Of a stretch of DNA of 14,671 bases, positions 1 through 6,483 are shown one piece after another. The position numbers and the translations under genes were made by a program. Under the pieces are notes generated by a model. It worked only from the letters and a program-made list of their open reading frames with translations, had not been told where the DNA came from and searched no databases. Where the stretch lies: NCBI GenBank assembly GCA_913031515.1, contig CAJWET010000025.1:1-14671 (forward strand). The letters run 5' to 3'. Within the stretch, counting starts at the first letter, position 1, and each line of letters starts with the position of its first letter. Source of the stretch: an uncultured Acidimicrobiaceae bacterium (GTDB lineage: Bacteria > Actinomycetota > Acidimicrobiia > Acidimicrobiales > UBA8592).

Positions 1-1209
1 CATGCCAAGCCCAGAAACGCTGTATGCCAAAAGCGTGAAGAGAGATCCTATCCCTACTGCAAATGCTGCGACGGGTTTTCTTCCTCGTAAATCAGCGACT
101 TTCGCTGCCACAGCAACACCAATTATCTGCGGGGTATGTGATGCCAGAATAAATAAGCTTATTTGGGCTGCGGAAAAACCTCGTTCATCTCTTAAAAACT
201 CGTTTCTAAATTGGCTAGCCGGAGCGGCAAACATCAAGATCAGGAAGGCAACTGCAGCCAAGGCAATAAATCGAGGCCAAATAATAGGAGCTAACTCATT
301 TTGCTCTTTAGAGGCGTGAGTTCTTCGATGAGACTGGAAACGTTTACTCTCGTCCAGATGGGAACTTAGCCATGCGATGACAGGAAAGAACAGAAAAGCA
401 ATGAGGAAAAGCAAACGCCACGCTGATTCATGAATATCTGCGAGAGACAGCAACCACACTGGAATCCCAGCACCCAAGCCGGCGGTCAGAGTTAAAATCC
501 CAGCCATGTATGCTCTGCTACCTTTCGGGGCTGCTTCGGCGGCCATTATTCCGACGAGAATACTAATCGCCGTAGCAAAACCGCGAGCTGCCGCTTGAGT
601 GACACCAAAAATAGCGATATTTGGAGAAGCGGCGCTCAAGATAGTCATCGCGCAACCACCCCACAGTGAGAGAAGTAGTAGGCGTTTCCTTCCGTGCTTA
701 TCAGCCAGCCCAGCGATAACAACAGTGATTAGTGTCCCAACACGTACGACTGCTAGAAGAACCCCTTGGGACCTGTCTCCGGCACCGAATTCTTCGGCTG
801 CAAACGTCGCTGTCTGGCCAAGTAATGCACCTAAATAGCCGGTGATCACCGCTGCAATGCACAGTAGACTTATCGTCCTCGTTGTTTCGGCCCCGAATGT
901 ATCAGGAGGTGCCCACCACAATTTGTCATTCGAAAATCCACCCCGTTTCAAAGATCTACGGATGGGAATCGCTAAAAGGATTCGCCAGATTGGCGCTGCA
1001 ATTTGGTATGTGAACGTTTCCGTTACGTAAGTACCAGAAGGAGAAATTGAAACTTCAACGATCCTTTCATAAAAATCAAAGGGACCGTCAAGAAGGTGAA
1101 ATATTCTTCCATCAACAGACTCTTCTTTCAACAAAGCATCATTCCGCGGGATTAGAAGTTGCTCTACAGCGTCTTCGTCAAGGAGTCGAGAATGTTGAAA
1201 TTGGGACAT
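1..1209 (-). CDS. MFS transporter with cytoplasmic N-terminal extension (3' end cut by window)
   Basis: The frame is open for 403 codons and runs off the window edge, so the C-terminus is missing. Residues from about 112 onward are a chain of hydrophobic helices. MFS loop motif A is visible twice: GLADKHGRKR at 167-176, between the second and third helices, and a second copy (KVADLRGRK, 370-378) that marks the start of the other half. A charged central loop lies at about 284-307. This is a major facilitator superfamily secondary transporter of the inner membrane; the substrate cannot be read from the sequence. The first ~110 residues are soluble, with a stretch at about 40-90 (DGPFDFYERI, then a beta-like segment and a basic tail) resembling the C-terminal half of SRPBCC/START-type domains. 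That extension is unusual for the family. The ATG at 1209 is chosen because a -10 box sits 6 nt upstream. It diverges from murA. Confidence 0.85.
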   Translation of the reverse strand, partial: MSQFQHSRLLDEDAVEQLLIPRNDALLKEESVDGRIFHLLDGPFDFYERIVEVSISPSGTYVTETFTYQIAAPIWRILLAIPIRRSLKRGGFSNDKLWWAPPDTFGAETTRTISLLCIAAVITGYLGALLGQTATFAAEEFGAGDRSQGVLLAVVRVGTLITVVIAGLADKHGRKRLLLLSLWGGCAMTILSAASPNIAIFGVTQAAARGFATAISILVGIMAAEAAPKGSRAYMAGILTLTAGLGAGIPVWLLSLADIHESAWRLLFLIAFLFFPVIAWLSSHLDESKRFQSHRRTHASKEQNELAPIIWPRFIALAAVAFLILMFAAPASQFRNEFLRDERGFSAAQISLFILASHTPQIIGVAVAAKVADLRGRKPVAAFAVGIGSLFTLLAYSVSGLGM

Positions 1210-1215
1210 GTCAGT

Positions 1216-1221
1216 AATATA
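1216..1221 (-). promoter_or_regulatory. -10 box of the MFS gene (leaderless)
   Basis: Reading the minus strand, TATATT is followed by 6 nt (ACTGAC) and the ATG at 1209. Sigma-70-type -10 boxes place the transcript start about 6-7 nt downstream, which is the A of the start codon. No Shine-Dalgarno sequence or clear -35 box is seen. Confidence 0.6.
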
Positions 1222-1278
1222 TAGATCAAAAATACGATAAAGATTTCCGTAAAGTGGGGAGTATTCGTTCCCTCCGAG

Positions 1279-1284
1279 CATAAT
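1279..1284 (+). promoter_or_regulatory. -10 box of murA (leaderless)
   Basis: CATAAT is followed by exactly 6 nt and the GTG start at 1291. It faces the divergent MFS promoter 57 bp away. No Shine-Dalgarno sequence lies between box and start. Confidence 0.6.
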
Positions 1285-1290
1285 TGAAAT

Positions 1291-2544
1291 GTGGACCGCA
1301 TCCTCGTTAGGCCAAGTGGCCCGTTATCTGGAGATGTAAAAATCAACGGAGCAAAGAATTCTGCCCTAAAACTCATGGCAGCCTGCACACTCGCGGAAGG
1401 AAAGTACCTCCTCAGGGACGTTCCGAACATCACCGATGTACAGTCAATGGCGGAATTGCTTCGATGCATGGGATTGACCGTCTGCAACCTTGAAAATAAT
1501 CAGATAGAGATCGTTAATCCCGGGAATATCATTCCTGAAGCTCCATATGAACAAGTAGAAAAGATGCGAGCTTCGATAGTTGTCTTAGGTCCATTGGTAT
1601 CAACTTTTGGTAAGGCCAGAGTGGCTTTACCTGGAGGGGATGACTTTGGACCACGTCCAATAGACATGCACCTCAAGGGTCTTGAAACTCTCGGGGTCCG
1701 CTTTAACTCAGAGCATGGATATATAGAGGCAGAGGCTGAAAAATTGACTGGGGCGCGGGTAGTTTTAGATTTTCCGAGTGTGGGAGCGACAGAAAATGTC
1801 ATGATGGCGGCAGTGCGAGCAGAAGGAACGACGGTGATAGAGAATGCCGCTCGGGAGCCAGAAATAGCTGATCTAGCAGCGTTCCTTAACCGGATGGGGG
1901 CGAAAGTGCTCGGAGCAGGATCATCAACAATCACTATTGATGGGGTCAACGATTTAGTAGCGGTTGAGCATACGGTTATCCCTGACCGAGTCGAAGCAGC
2001 AACCTACCTTTCGGCTTTAGGTATCGCAGGGGGAGAAATAAATCTTCTCGGTGCCCGAGCAGATCACATGGATATGTTATGTCAAAAGCTTGGTGAGATG
2101 GGAATGAGAATCTCCTCAGACTCAACAGGCCTCTGGGCTATGGCTGGTCAAGGGTTACGTTCAGTGGACCTTGCAACACTTCCATACCCAGGTTTAGCAA
2201 CTGATTACAAACCCTTCCTTGTAGCGATGCTATCGGTCGCCGATGGTGTCGGAATCGTAACTGAAAACTTGTTTAGCGGCCGGTTTAGGTATGTCGATGA
2301 ACTTATCCGGATGGGAGCTGATATTAGAACAGAAGGGCATCATGCGGTTATCAGAGGAGTTGTGAAACTTTCAGGTGCTCCGGTACGCGCTCACGACATT
2401 CGAGCTGGAGCAGCGCTTGTTGCAGCAGCGCTGAAGGCGGAAGGTGAAACAGAGATTAGGGATCCGCACCATATCGATAGAGGCTATGAAAATTTGGTTG
2501 AAAACCTCAAAAATCTAGGAGCTGATATAGAACGAGCGCCTTAA
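1291..2544 (+). CDS. murA: UDP-N-acetylglucosamine 1-carboxyvinyltransferase (MurA), Cys-to-Asp active site
   Basis: MurA transfers the enolpyruvyl group of phosphoenolpyruvate to UDP-GlcNAc, the first committed step of peptidoglycan synthesis, in the cytoplasm. The protein has 417 residues, the usual length for the family. The N-terminal GAKNSAL signature carries the substrate-binding Lys22-Asn23 pair. KMRAS (Arg93) and GPRPID (Arg122) match the PEP-binding arginines, and DRVEAATY near the middle is another conserved block. The active-site loop reads GGDDFG, so Asp117 occupies the place of E. coli Cys115, the residue alkylated by fosfomycin. The same substitution is known in Mycobacterium, Chlamydia and Borrelia MurA, which are active but fosfomycin-insensitive. 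GTG at 1291 is the start: a TGA lies in frame two codons upstream, and a -10 box is placed 6 nt before it. The 3' end overlaps a small convergent gene by 4 nt. Confidence 0.97.
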   Translation: MDRILVRPSGPLSGDVKINGAKNSALKLMAACTLAEGKYLLRDVPNITDVQSMAELLRCMGLTVCNLENNQIEIVNPGNIIPEAPYEQVEKMRASIVVLGPLVSTFGKARVALPGGDDFGPRPIDMHLKGLETLGVRFNSEHGYIEAEAEKLTGARVVLDFPSVGATENVMMAAVRAEGTTVIENAAREPEIADLAAFLNRMGAKVLGAGSSTITIDGVNDLVAVEHTVIPDRVEAATYLSALGIAGGEINLLGARADHMDMLCQKLGEMGMRISSDSTGLWAMAGQGLRSVDLATLPYPGLATDYKPFLVAMLSVADGVGIVTENLFSGRFRYVDELIRMGADIRTEGHHAVIRGVVKLSGAPVRAHDIRAGAALVAAALKAEGETEIRDPHHIDRGYENLVENLKNLGADIERAP

Positions 2545-2690
2545 AGCGTTTCTTCGTCAAAAGCCCCATCACGCTGTTTCGCTCGCCTGCTTGCGGCTAC
2601 AAGTAGGCACCAGACAACGAAGATTGGTGCTACTACCATCAAGATTTCGTCCCATCCGCCTTGATGGCCTAAAGCATAGAATTGAGACAT
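2541..2690 (-). CDS. 49-residue single-pass membrane protein
   Basis: A short frame from ATG at 2690 to TAA at 2541 encodes 49 residues. It has a polar N-terminus (MSQFYALGHQGGWDE), one hydrophobic helix at about 16-34 with a Trp-Cys near its end, then a basic stretch (SRRAKQR) and an acidic tail. The charge pattern suggests N-out/C-in insertion by the positive-inside rule. No function is recognised. Support that it is real: TAACGT lies exactly 6 nt before the ATG, as for the larger genes here; it neatly fills the gap between murA and the hydrolase; and its stop overlaps the murA stop by only 4 nt. I have an impression of similar small proteins with a GHQGGWDE-like start in Acidimicrobiia, but could not search for them. 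Confidence 0.65.
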   Translation of the reverse strand: MSQFYALGHQGGWDEILMVVAPIFVVWCLLVAASRRAKQRDGAFDEETL

Positions 2691-2696
2691 ACGGAA

Positions 2697-2702
2697 ACGT
2701 TA
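2697..2702 (-). promoter_or_regulatory. -10 box of the 49-residue gene (leaderless)
   Basis: On the minus strand TAACGT (TAnnnT pattern) precedes the ATG at 2690 by 6 nt (TTCCGT). No Shine-Dalgarno sequence is present. Confidence 0.45.
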
Positions 2703-2760
2703 CCAACAGATCGAAGCGAAAACGGCACGCAAGCGATCTTCTAATAATTTTGTTATTGAC

Positions 2761-2766
2761 TATGAT
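2761..2766 (+). promoter_or_regulatory. -10 box of the alpha/beta hydrolase gene (leaderless)
   Basis: TATGAT is followed by 6 nt and ATG at 2773. The ATG at 2767 directly abuts the box and would be untranscribed if the start site lies 6-7 nt downstream, so the box argues for the second ATG. Confidence 0.6.
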
Positions 2767-2772
2767 ATGAGA

Positions 2773-3732
2773 ATGGGCCAGAGCGAACACTTCAATCAAG
2801 ACCAATTTCAACTTTCGGGGATTATCGGGGAAGTAGTAGATTTTTCTAGTGCCAATCCAGTGAACTACTCACAGGCGATCACTAACCCTTCGGAGTGCGA
2901 AGAACTTCAAATAGGAGGTAAGCTCTTTCTCCCGAATTCCTCAGAACCTATGCCAGCTGTAATTATTGTGCCAGGAAGTCTCGGAGTGAGTGACAATCAC
3001 CTCACTCATGCAGAAACCCTTCTTTCTGTAGGTATTGCGGTATTCGTGATCGACCCATTTACCAATAGGAAAGTAGAATCAACGGTCGCTAATCAAACCC
3101 ATTATGCCTTTGCTGCAAGCGCCTTTGATGTCCTCGCTGCTTTGCGCGCTTTACATGAATACCCCCAAATAGACTCCAACCGTATTTCTGCCCAAGGGCA
3201 TAGCCGAGGAGGTTCTGCTGTCATTTCAGCAGCAGTAAGGGCGTTTGCTGACCCAATAGTAGGTCCGGAATACTCTTTTAAGAGTGTCTATGCTGTTTAC
3301 CCTTGGTGCGGTCATCAATTTGTTCGCCCAAACGTGGGGTCAACAATAGTACGAGCCATTATAGGTGAACGAGATGACTGGCTCTCTGTTCAACAAGTCC
3401 AATCGCAGATCCAAGCAATCAAACTTTCCGGTGGGGATGCGACGATACTGATCGTAGACGGAGCGGCGCATAGTTTCGATAGAGAAGAACATATTCACCA
3501 AATACCTGAAGCAAGTGTTACCCCTCAAGCACCCACGATCTATCTAACCCCCGAAGGGTCTATGATTGACCCGCGAACTGGTAAAGCTGACACAGTGGCA
3601 ACAGACAGAACTTATTTCGTCGCGGCTGTGGAAGCCGGATTTGGTAGACGAGGTGCGCACATCGGCGGTACAGAAGAACAGCAGGAAATCTTTCGAGCTG
3701 ACATGCTTACATTCCATCAGTCGAATTTCTAG
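2773..3732 (+). CDS. Alpha/beta hydrolase, dienelactone-hydrolase-like
   Basis: A cytoplasmic alpha/beta-hydrolase-fold enzyme of 319 residues with no signal peptide. After a ~55-residue N-terminal segment the core starts with a strand and oxyanion-hole region (PAVIIVPGSLGVSDNH). The nucleophile elbow is GHSRGGS, with Ser144 when counted from the ATG at 2773. The probable acid is one of the Asp pair in GERDDW (about 201-202), and the base is His233 in DGAAHSF. The arrangement resembles dienelactone-hydrolase-type and prolyl-oligopeptidase-related hydrolases; the substrate is unknown. An insert of about 70 residues follows the catalytic His and contains a predicted cap-like or dimer segment (YLTPEGSMIDPRTG). 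An in-frame ATG at 2767 would add two residues but lies against the -10 box. The rhomboid gene follows 90 nt downstream on the same strand and may be co-transcribed. Confidence 0.8.
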   Translation: MGQSEHFNQDQFQLSGIIGEVVDFSSANPVNYSQAITNPSECEELQIGGKLFLPNSSEPMPAVIIVPGSLGVSDNHLTHAETLLSVGIAVFVIDPFTNRKVESTVANQTHYAFAASAFDVLAALRALHEYPQIDSNRISAQGHSRGGSAVISAAVRAFADPIVGPEYSFKSVYAVYPWCGHQFVRPNVGSTIVRAIIGERDDWLSVQQVQSQIQAIKLSGGDATILIVDGAAHSFDREEHIHQIPEASVTPQAPTIYLTPEGSMIDPRTGKADTVATDRTYFVAAVEAGFGRRGAHIGGTEEQQEIFRADMLTFHQSNF

Positions 3733-3748
3733 TGACCTGATCGAAGGA

Positions 3749-3826
3749 TAAGGAGCCATGAGAAAAGTTTGTTGCCTGAAAGAGTCTTAAATGCTGGAGA
3801 CATTCGTAGCATTGGGGTTGCTATGA
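3749..3826 (+). promoter_or_regulatory. Leader with two tiny coupled reading frames before the rhomboid gene
   Basis: A purine-rich AAGGAG (3750-3755) precedes ATG at 3758, which opens a 10-codon frame (MRKVCCLKES) ending in TAA at 3788-3790. The very next base starts ATG at 3791, an 11-codon frame (MLETFVALGLL) ending in TGA at 3824-3826. That TGA overlaps the ATG (3823) of the rhomboid gene as ATGA. The chain could hand ribosomes from one start to the next. The spacing of AAGGAG to the first ATG is only 2 nt, which is short for a ribosome binding site, so this may be chance. Confidence 0.3.
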
Positions 3827-4653
3827 CCTCAAAGAGCTCACCTCTATCAGAGCAATCCTGTTATCGACACCCCGATCGACCTGGCGGCATTCGATGCCAG
3901 CGCTGTGAGCGAAATATTTGCCCTGCCTGCATGGTCACAGCATCTATCGGATTCCACTGTCCGGAGTGTGTAAGAAGTGGCGGGGACAGAAGAAAAACCG
4001 ATTATCAGATGTTTCATTTTGACCCATTAATGGTCAAAATATTAATCGTCACGAACGTTATTCTCTTCGCAGTTGGCATTGGAATGGGTGATGGAATTCA
4101 GGGGCAAATAGTAGCCGATGGCCTGATCATACGTGGAGGCCTTCATGCAAACTTTGGAGAATGGTACCGCGTAATAACGTCAGGGTTTTTACATTACGGA
4201 TTTGTGCATCTTGGCTTTAATATGTACGCGTTATGGTTGCTTGGACCCGCATTCGAGCGTTCATTAGGACGCCTTCGCTTCGCTTTCTTCTATTTCGCAG
4301 CAGTTATCTCTGGATCTTTCGGCGCTATGTTATGGACTCCAGACGGTCTTACTGTAGGAGCAAGTGGGGCAATTTTCGGCCTGTTAGGTTTGGCTACTGT
4401 TGCGCAGCGATCCAGCGGATATTCCATCTGGAGAAGTGGCTTAGGGATGGTGTTATTGCTCAATTTCGTACTGACGTTTGCAGTATCTTCCATATCGGTA
4501 GGAGGACATCTCGGAGGGTTTGTCTCGGGCCTTATGGTAGGTTGGCTGCTATTTGAATTGCCGAAAAAGTTGAAAATACCCCGGTACCTACCTGAACTAA
4601 TAGTGCTGCTTCTTGCCACCGCTGCGTTTGTAGGAACTCTTGCCATTGCCTGA
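3823..4653 (+). CDS. Rhomboid-family intramembrane serine protease with N-terminal B-box-like zinc finger
   Basis: A 276-residue inner-membrane protein. Residues 13-49 hold a Cys/His cluster (C13, H16, C25, C28, C33, C36, H45, C46, C49) in a CxxH...CxxC...CPxC...HCPxC arrangement, which resembles the B-box-type zinc finger found fused to actinobacterial rhomboids. Six or so hydrophobic helices follow from about 69. Rhomboid signatures are HLGFNMYALWLLG (helix with conserved Asn), the catalytic Ser181 in GASGAIFG, and His229 in GGHLGG. Rhomboids cleave substrate proteins within or next to a membrane helix; no substrate is evident here. Start: ATG at 3823 leaves a short tail before the zinc finger, as in relatives. 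A TTG at 3769 would add 18 residues without family-like sequence. No -10 box at the 6-nt spacing is seen, so it may be read from the upstream hydrolase promoter. Confidence 0.88.
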   Translation: MTSKSSPLSEQSCYRHPDRPGGIRCQRCERNICPACMVTASIGFHCPECVRSGGDRRKTDYQMFHFDPLMVKILIVTNVILFAVGIGMGDGIQGQIVADGLIIRGGLHANFGEWYRVITSGFLHYGFVHLGFNMYALWLLGPAFERSLGRLRFAFFYFAAVISGSFGAMLWTPDGLTVGASGAIFGLLGLATVAQRSSGYSIWRSGLGMVLLLNFVLTFAVSSISVGGHLGGFVSGLMVGWLLFELPKKLKIPRYLPELIVLLLATAAFVGTLAIA

Positions 4654-4680
4654 TTCTCGAATGAACGTTCTCTTTGTTGA

Positions 4681-4686
4681 TAGAGT
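4681..4686 (+). promoter_or_regulatory. Possible -10 box of the 26-residue reading frame
   Basis: TAGAGT (TAnnnT) is followed by 6 nt (GAAGGT) and ATG at 4693, the same spacing as for the larger genes. GAAGG could alternatively be read as a Shine-Dalgarno-like stretch, but it is almost touching the ATG. Confidence 0.3.
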
Positions 4687-4692
4687 GAAGGT

Positions 4693-4773
4693 ATGGCGCA
4701 GATCTTTATTCTCATCATGGTCGTGTGCCTTATAATGCACTTCAGGACTCTCGCCAAGCGACGTCAGCGATAG
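4693..4773 (+). CDS. Possible 26-residue membrane peptide
   Basis: ATG at 4693 opens 26 codons ending in TAG at 4771-4773. The peptide has a hydrophobic run at about 3-15 (QIFILIMVVCLIM) and then a strongly basic tail (RTLAKRRQR), the profile of a tiny N-out/C-in membrane peptide. It lies in the 143-nt gap between the rhomboid gene and the convergent SRPBCC gene. Support is limited to the hydrophobic-plus-basic pattern and the correctly spaced -10-like box. The hydrophobic stretch is short for a full membrane span. Function unknown; chance reading frame not excluded. Confidence 0.35.
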   Translation: MAQIFILIMVVCLIMHFRTLAKRRQR

Positions 4774-4796
4774 ATTTAATAGGTACGTATTACTTC

Positions 4797-5270
4797 CTAC
4801 AGCTGAATTTCGGAAGGTTGATCTGTTGGGCGGCCCTCTTCGATTAAGGTTTTTAAGTTTTTTAGATTCTGGGCCCAGACTCGCCCGAGGATCTGTTTCC
4901 CGAAAAAATTTCTGAAAGGGCCACCCATCCAAAAAGGAAAGTTCAAGGACTCATCCCATGTGAACTTTGTTTGTCCCTTACCCATTTCAGTTAGGATAAA
5001 ATTTCCGCTCCCGCTTACTAGACCTTCGTGAGTGATCCCTATTGTCCTTCCGTCTGCCCACTCGGTGATCTCCATTCTGTCGACCAACTTAAATGGGCCG
5101 ATACGAGTTTCACAAGCGAAGACTGTACCTATCCCCAGTTGCTGGTTGCCGACAAAATGGATTGCTACAGCATCGTCCATCCAGTTCACATGCCCCGCTA
5201 TGTCCTCGATAACATTCCAGATTTCCGTAGCGGGAGCTTCAATTAAGGTTTCGACAGTTATTTCTGGCAC
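4797..5270 (-). CDS. SRPBCC (START/polyketide-cyclase-like) family protein
   Basis: A cytoplasmic 157-residue protein of the SRPBCC helix-grip fold, whose members bind hydrophobic ligands in a deep cavity. The start fits the family: a first strand PEITVETLIEAP, then ATEIWNVIEDIAGHVNWMDD (helix with the conserved Trp), alternating beta strands (GTVFACETRIGPF, LVDRMEITEW, FILTEM, FTWDESLNFPF) and a long C-terminal helix ending in NLKTLIEEG. It belongs to the polyketide-cyclase/dehydrase and lipid-transport group; the ligand is unknown. Two GTG codons are possible. The one at 5270 is chosen because TATGAT lies exactly 6 nt upstream, whereas the GTG at 5276 abuts that box. It diverges from the cysteine desulfurase gene across a 55-bp gap and converges on the rhomboid side. 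Confidence 0.82.
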   Translation of the reverse strand: MPEITVETLIEAPATEIWNVIEDIAGHVNWMDDAVAIHFVGNQQLGIGTVFACETRIGPFKLVDRMEITEWADGRTIGITHEGLVSGSGNFILTEMGKGQTKFTWDESLNFPFWMGGPFRNFFGKQILGRVWAQNLKNLKTLIEEGRPTDQPSEIQL

Positions 5271-5276
5271 GAACAC

Positions 5277-5282
5277 ATCATA
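5277..5282 (-). promoter_or_regulatory. -10 box of the SRPBCC gene (leaderless)
   Basis: On the minus strand TATGAT is followed by GTGTTC and then GTG at 5270, giving the 6-nt spacing. It is the same hexamer as for the alpha/beta hydrolase gene. Confidence 0.6.
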
Positions 5283-5313
5283 TTTCCTGTTTTCGATCTT
5301 CGTCTTAACCGAG

Positions 5314-5319
5314 TATTCT
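5314..5319 (+). promoter_or_regulatory. -10 box of the cysteine desulfurase-mnmA operon (leaderless)
   Basis: TATTCT is followed by TGTTAC (6 nt) and ATG at 5326. It lies back to back with the SRPBCC promoter; the two -10 boxes are 31 bp apart. Confidence 0.6.
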
Positions 5320-5325
5320 TGTTAC

Positions 5326-6483
5326 ATGAACGGAAAAGTGATCTACCTTGATAATGCAGCTTCGGTCCCAACGCGTCAGGAAGCAATCGATGCCATGCTT
5401 TCAGTCTTGGAGCATTGTTACGGCAATCCATCAGGGGCGCACAAAATGGCCAGAGAGGCTAGACGCCTTATAGACAATGCACGTGATACCTTATCCTTTG
5501 GTTTGGGTTGTGACCCTAAAGAGGTCATTTTCACCGGCGGAGGAACTGAGGCGGATAACCTCGCTATTTTCGGGGTCCATGGCTCACGAAACGGGACCGT
5601 TGTCGCTTCCATGACTGAACACCATGCAGTATTAGCGCCAGTTGAGCAACTAGGTGGAAAGTTTGTCCGAGTTCACCCTGATGGGTCGTTGGATTTAGAT
5701 CACCTAGCAGAAGTTGTAGATGAAAATGTGAGTTTGGTATCCATTGGCCTAGTTAATGGAGAAACGGGAGTCATTCAAGACCTAAAGAAAGTCGCGGAGA
5801 TCGTTCGGAGTCAGGCACCTGATGCACTCCTCCACACCGACGCTGTGCAAGCGTTCCCATGGTTAGATGTCGCGTCCTTAGCTCAACCAGCGGACCTAAT
5901 TAGTATCGCTGGACATAAATTTGGATCTCCCAAAGGGGTAGGTGTCTTAGTGATCCGTGAAGGCATTGATATCTCTCCAGTGCAGCTCGGAGGTGGTCAG
6001 GAGTTAGGGAAGCGAAGTGGGACACAAAATACCGCTGCTATTGTGGCGATGGCCGCTGCGGCAGCAGTTACTACCGCAGAACGAGAAGAGACCGTGGAGA
6101 GGATTTCTGTTCTGCGTGACTTCCTTGCTGACAAACTTCAAGAAATTCCAGAGAGTTATGAAACGGGTGTAGCTATTCATGGAGGCAAGGTTGACCGTTC
6201 AAACAAAATCGCTGGGTCATGCCATTTCTGTTTTGAGGGGATTGAAAGCGAAGCGTTGCTGTTCATGTTAGAGCAAGAAAATATACTGGCATCGGCAGCT
6301 TCATCTTGCACTAGCGGAGCCCAAGATCCTTCCCACGTTCTTGCTGCTATGGGGTACTCCCGAAAATTAGCCGGCGGGTCTTTGAGGCTATCTCTTGGAC
6401 ATCTGACCACGAATCAAGATGTGAATACCGCAATCGAAATGGTTCCAAAATTTATAGAGAGTTTAAGAAAGACAGGCTCATGA
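5326..6483 (+). CDS. Cysteine desulfurase (NifS/IscS-like), sulfur donor for tRNA thiolation
   Basis: A PLP enzyme of 385 residues that removes sulfur from L-cysteine, leaving alanine and a persulfide on an active-site Cys. Visible features: the opening YLDNAAS, GGGTEADNLA (PLP phosphate site, about 71-80), TEHHAVL with His99 stacking on PLP, HTDAVQA (Asp172 region), and SIAGHKFGSPKG with the PLP-binding Lys198. ELGKRSGTQN follows at 226-235, and the catalytic Cys328 lies in SSCTSGAQDPSHVL. The usual NNExG motif reads VNGETG here. Its TGA overlaps the mnmA ATG (ATGA), so the two are translated from one message and it very likely feeds MnmA; supply to Fe-S assembly is possible too. A longer frame runs upstream to 5032 but overlaps the SRPBCC gene and has no family similarity. 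The ATG at 5326 fits both the family start and the -10 box. Confidence 0.95.
   Translation: MNGKVIYLDNAASVPTRQEAIDAMLSVLEHCYGNPSGAHKMAREARRLIDNARDTLSFGLGCDPKEVIFTGGGTEADNLAIFGVHGSRNGTVVASMTEHHAVLAPVEQLGGKFVRVHPDGSLDLDHLAEVVDENVSLVSIGLVNGETGVIQDLKKVAEIVRSQAPDALLHTDAVQAFPWLDVASLAQPADLISIAGHKFGSPKGVGVLVIREGIDISPVQLGGGQELGKRSGTQNTAAIVAMAAAAAVTTAEREETVERISVLRDFLADKLQEIPESYETGVAIHGGKVDRSNKIAGSCHFCFEGIESEALLFMLEQENILASAASSCTSGAQDPSHVLAAMGYSRKLAGGSLRLSLGHLTTNQDVNTAIEMVPKFIESLRKTGS

Noticed and set aside
1..1030. Plus-strand frames at 2-319, 599-838 and 842-1030
   Set aside because: All are antisense to the MFS transporter, which has continuous membrane helices and two motif A copies in one open frame.
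1500..1949. 149-codon minus-strand frame inside murA
   Set aside because: Lies entirely within an unmistakable murA gene and has no recognisable domain.
3769..3822. TTG start giving the rhomboid an extra 18 residues
   Set aside because: Rare start with no ribosome site or -10 box at proper spacing; relatives usually begin shortly before the zinc finger.
4290..4757. 155-codon minus-strand frame opposite the rhomboid gene
   Set aside because: Antisense to a clear rhomboid protease, low-complexity polar composition; shadow frame.
5032..5325. Upstream extension of the cysteine desulfurase frame
   Set aside because: It overlaps the SRPBCC gene on the other strand, has no desulfurase-like sequence, and bypasses a well-placed -10 box and ATG at 5326.
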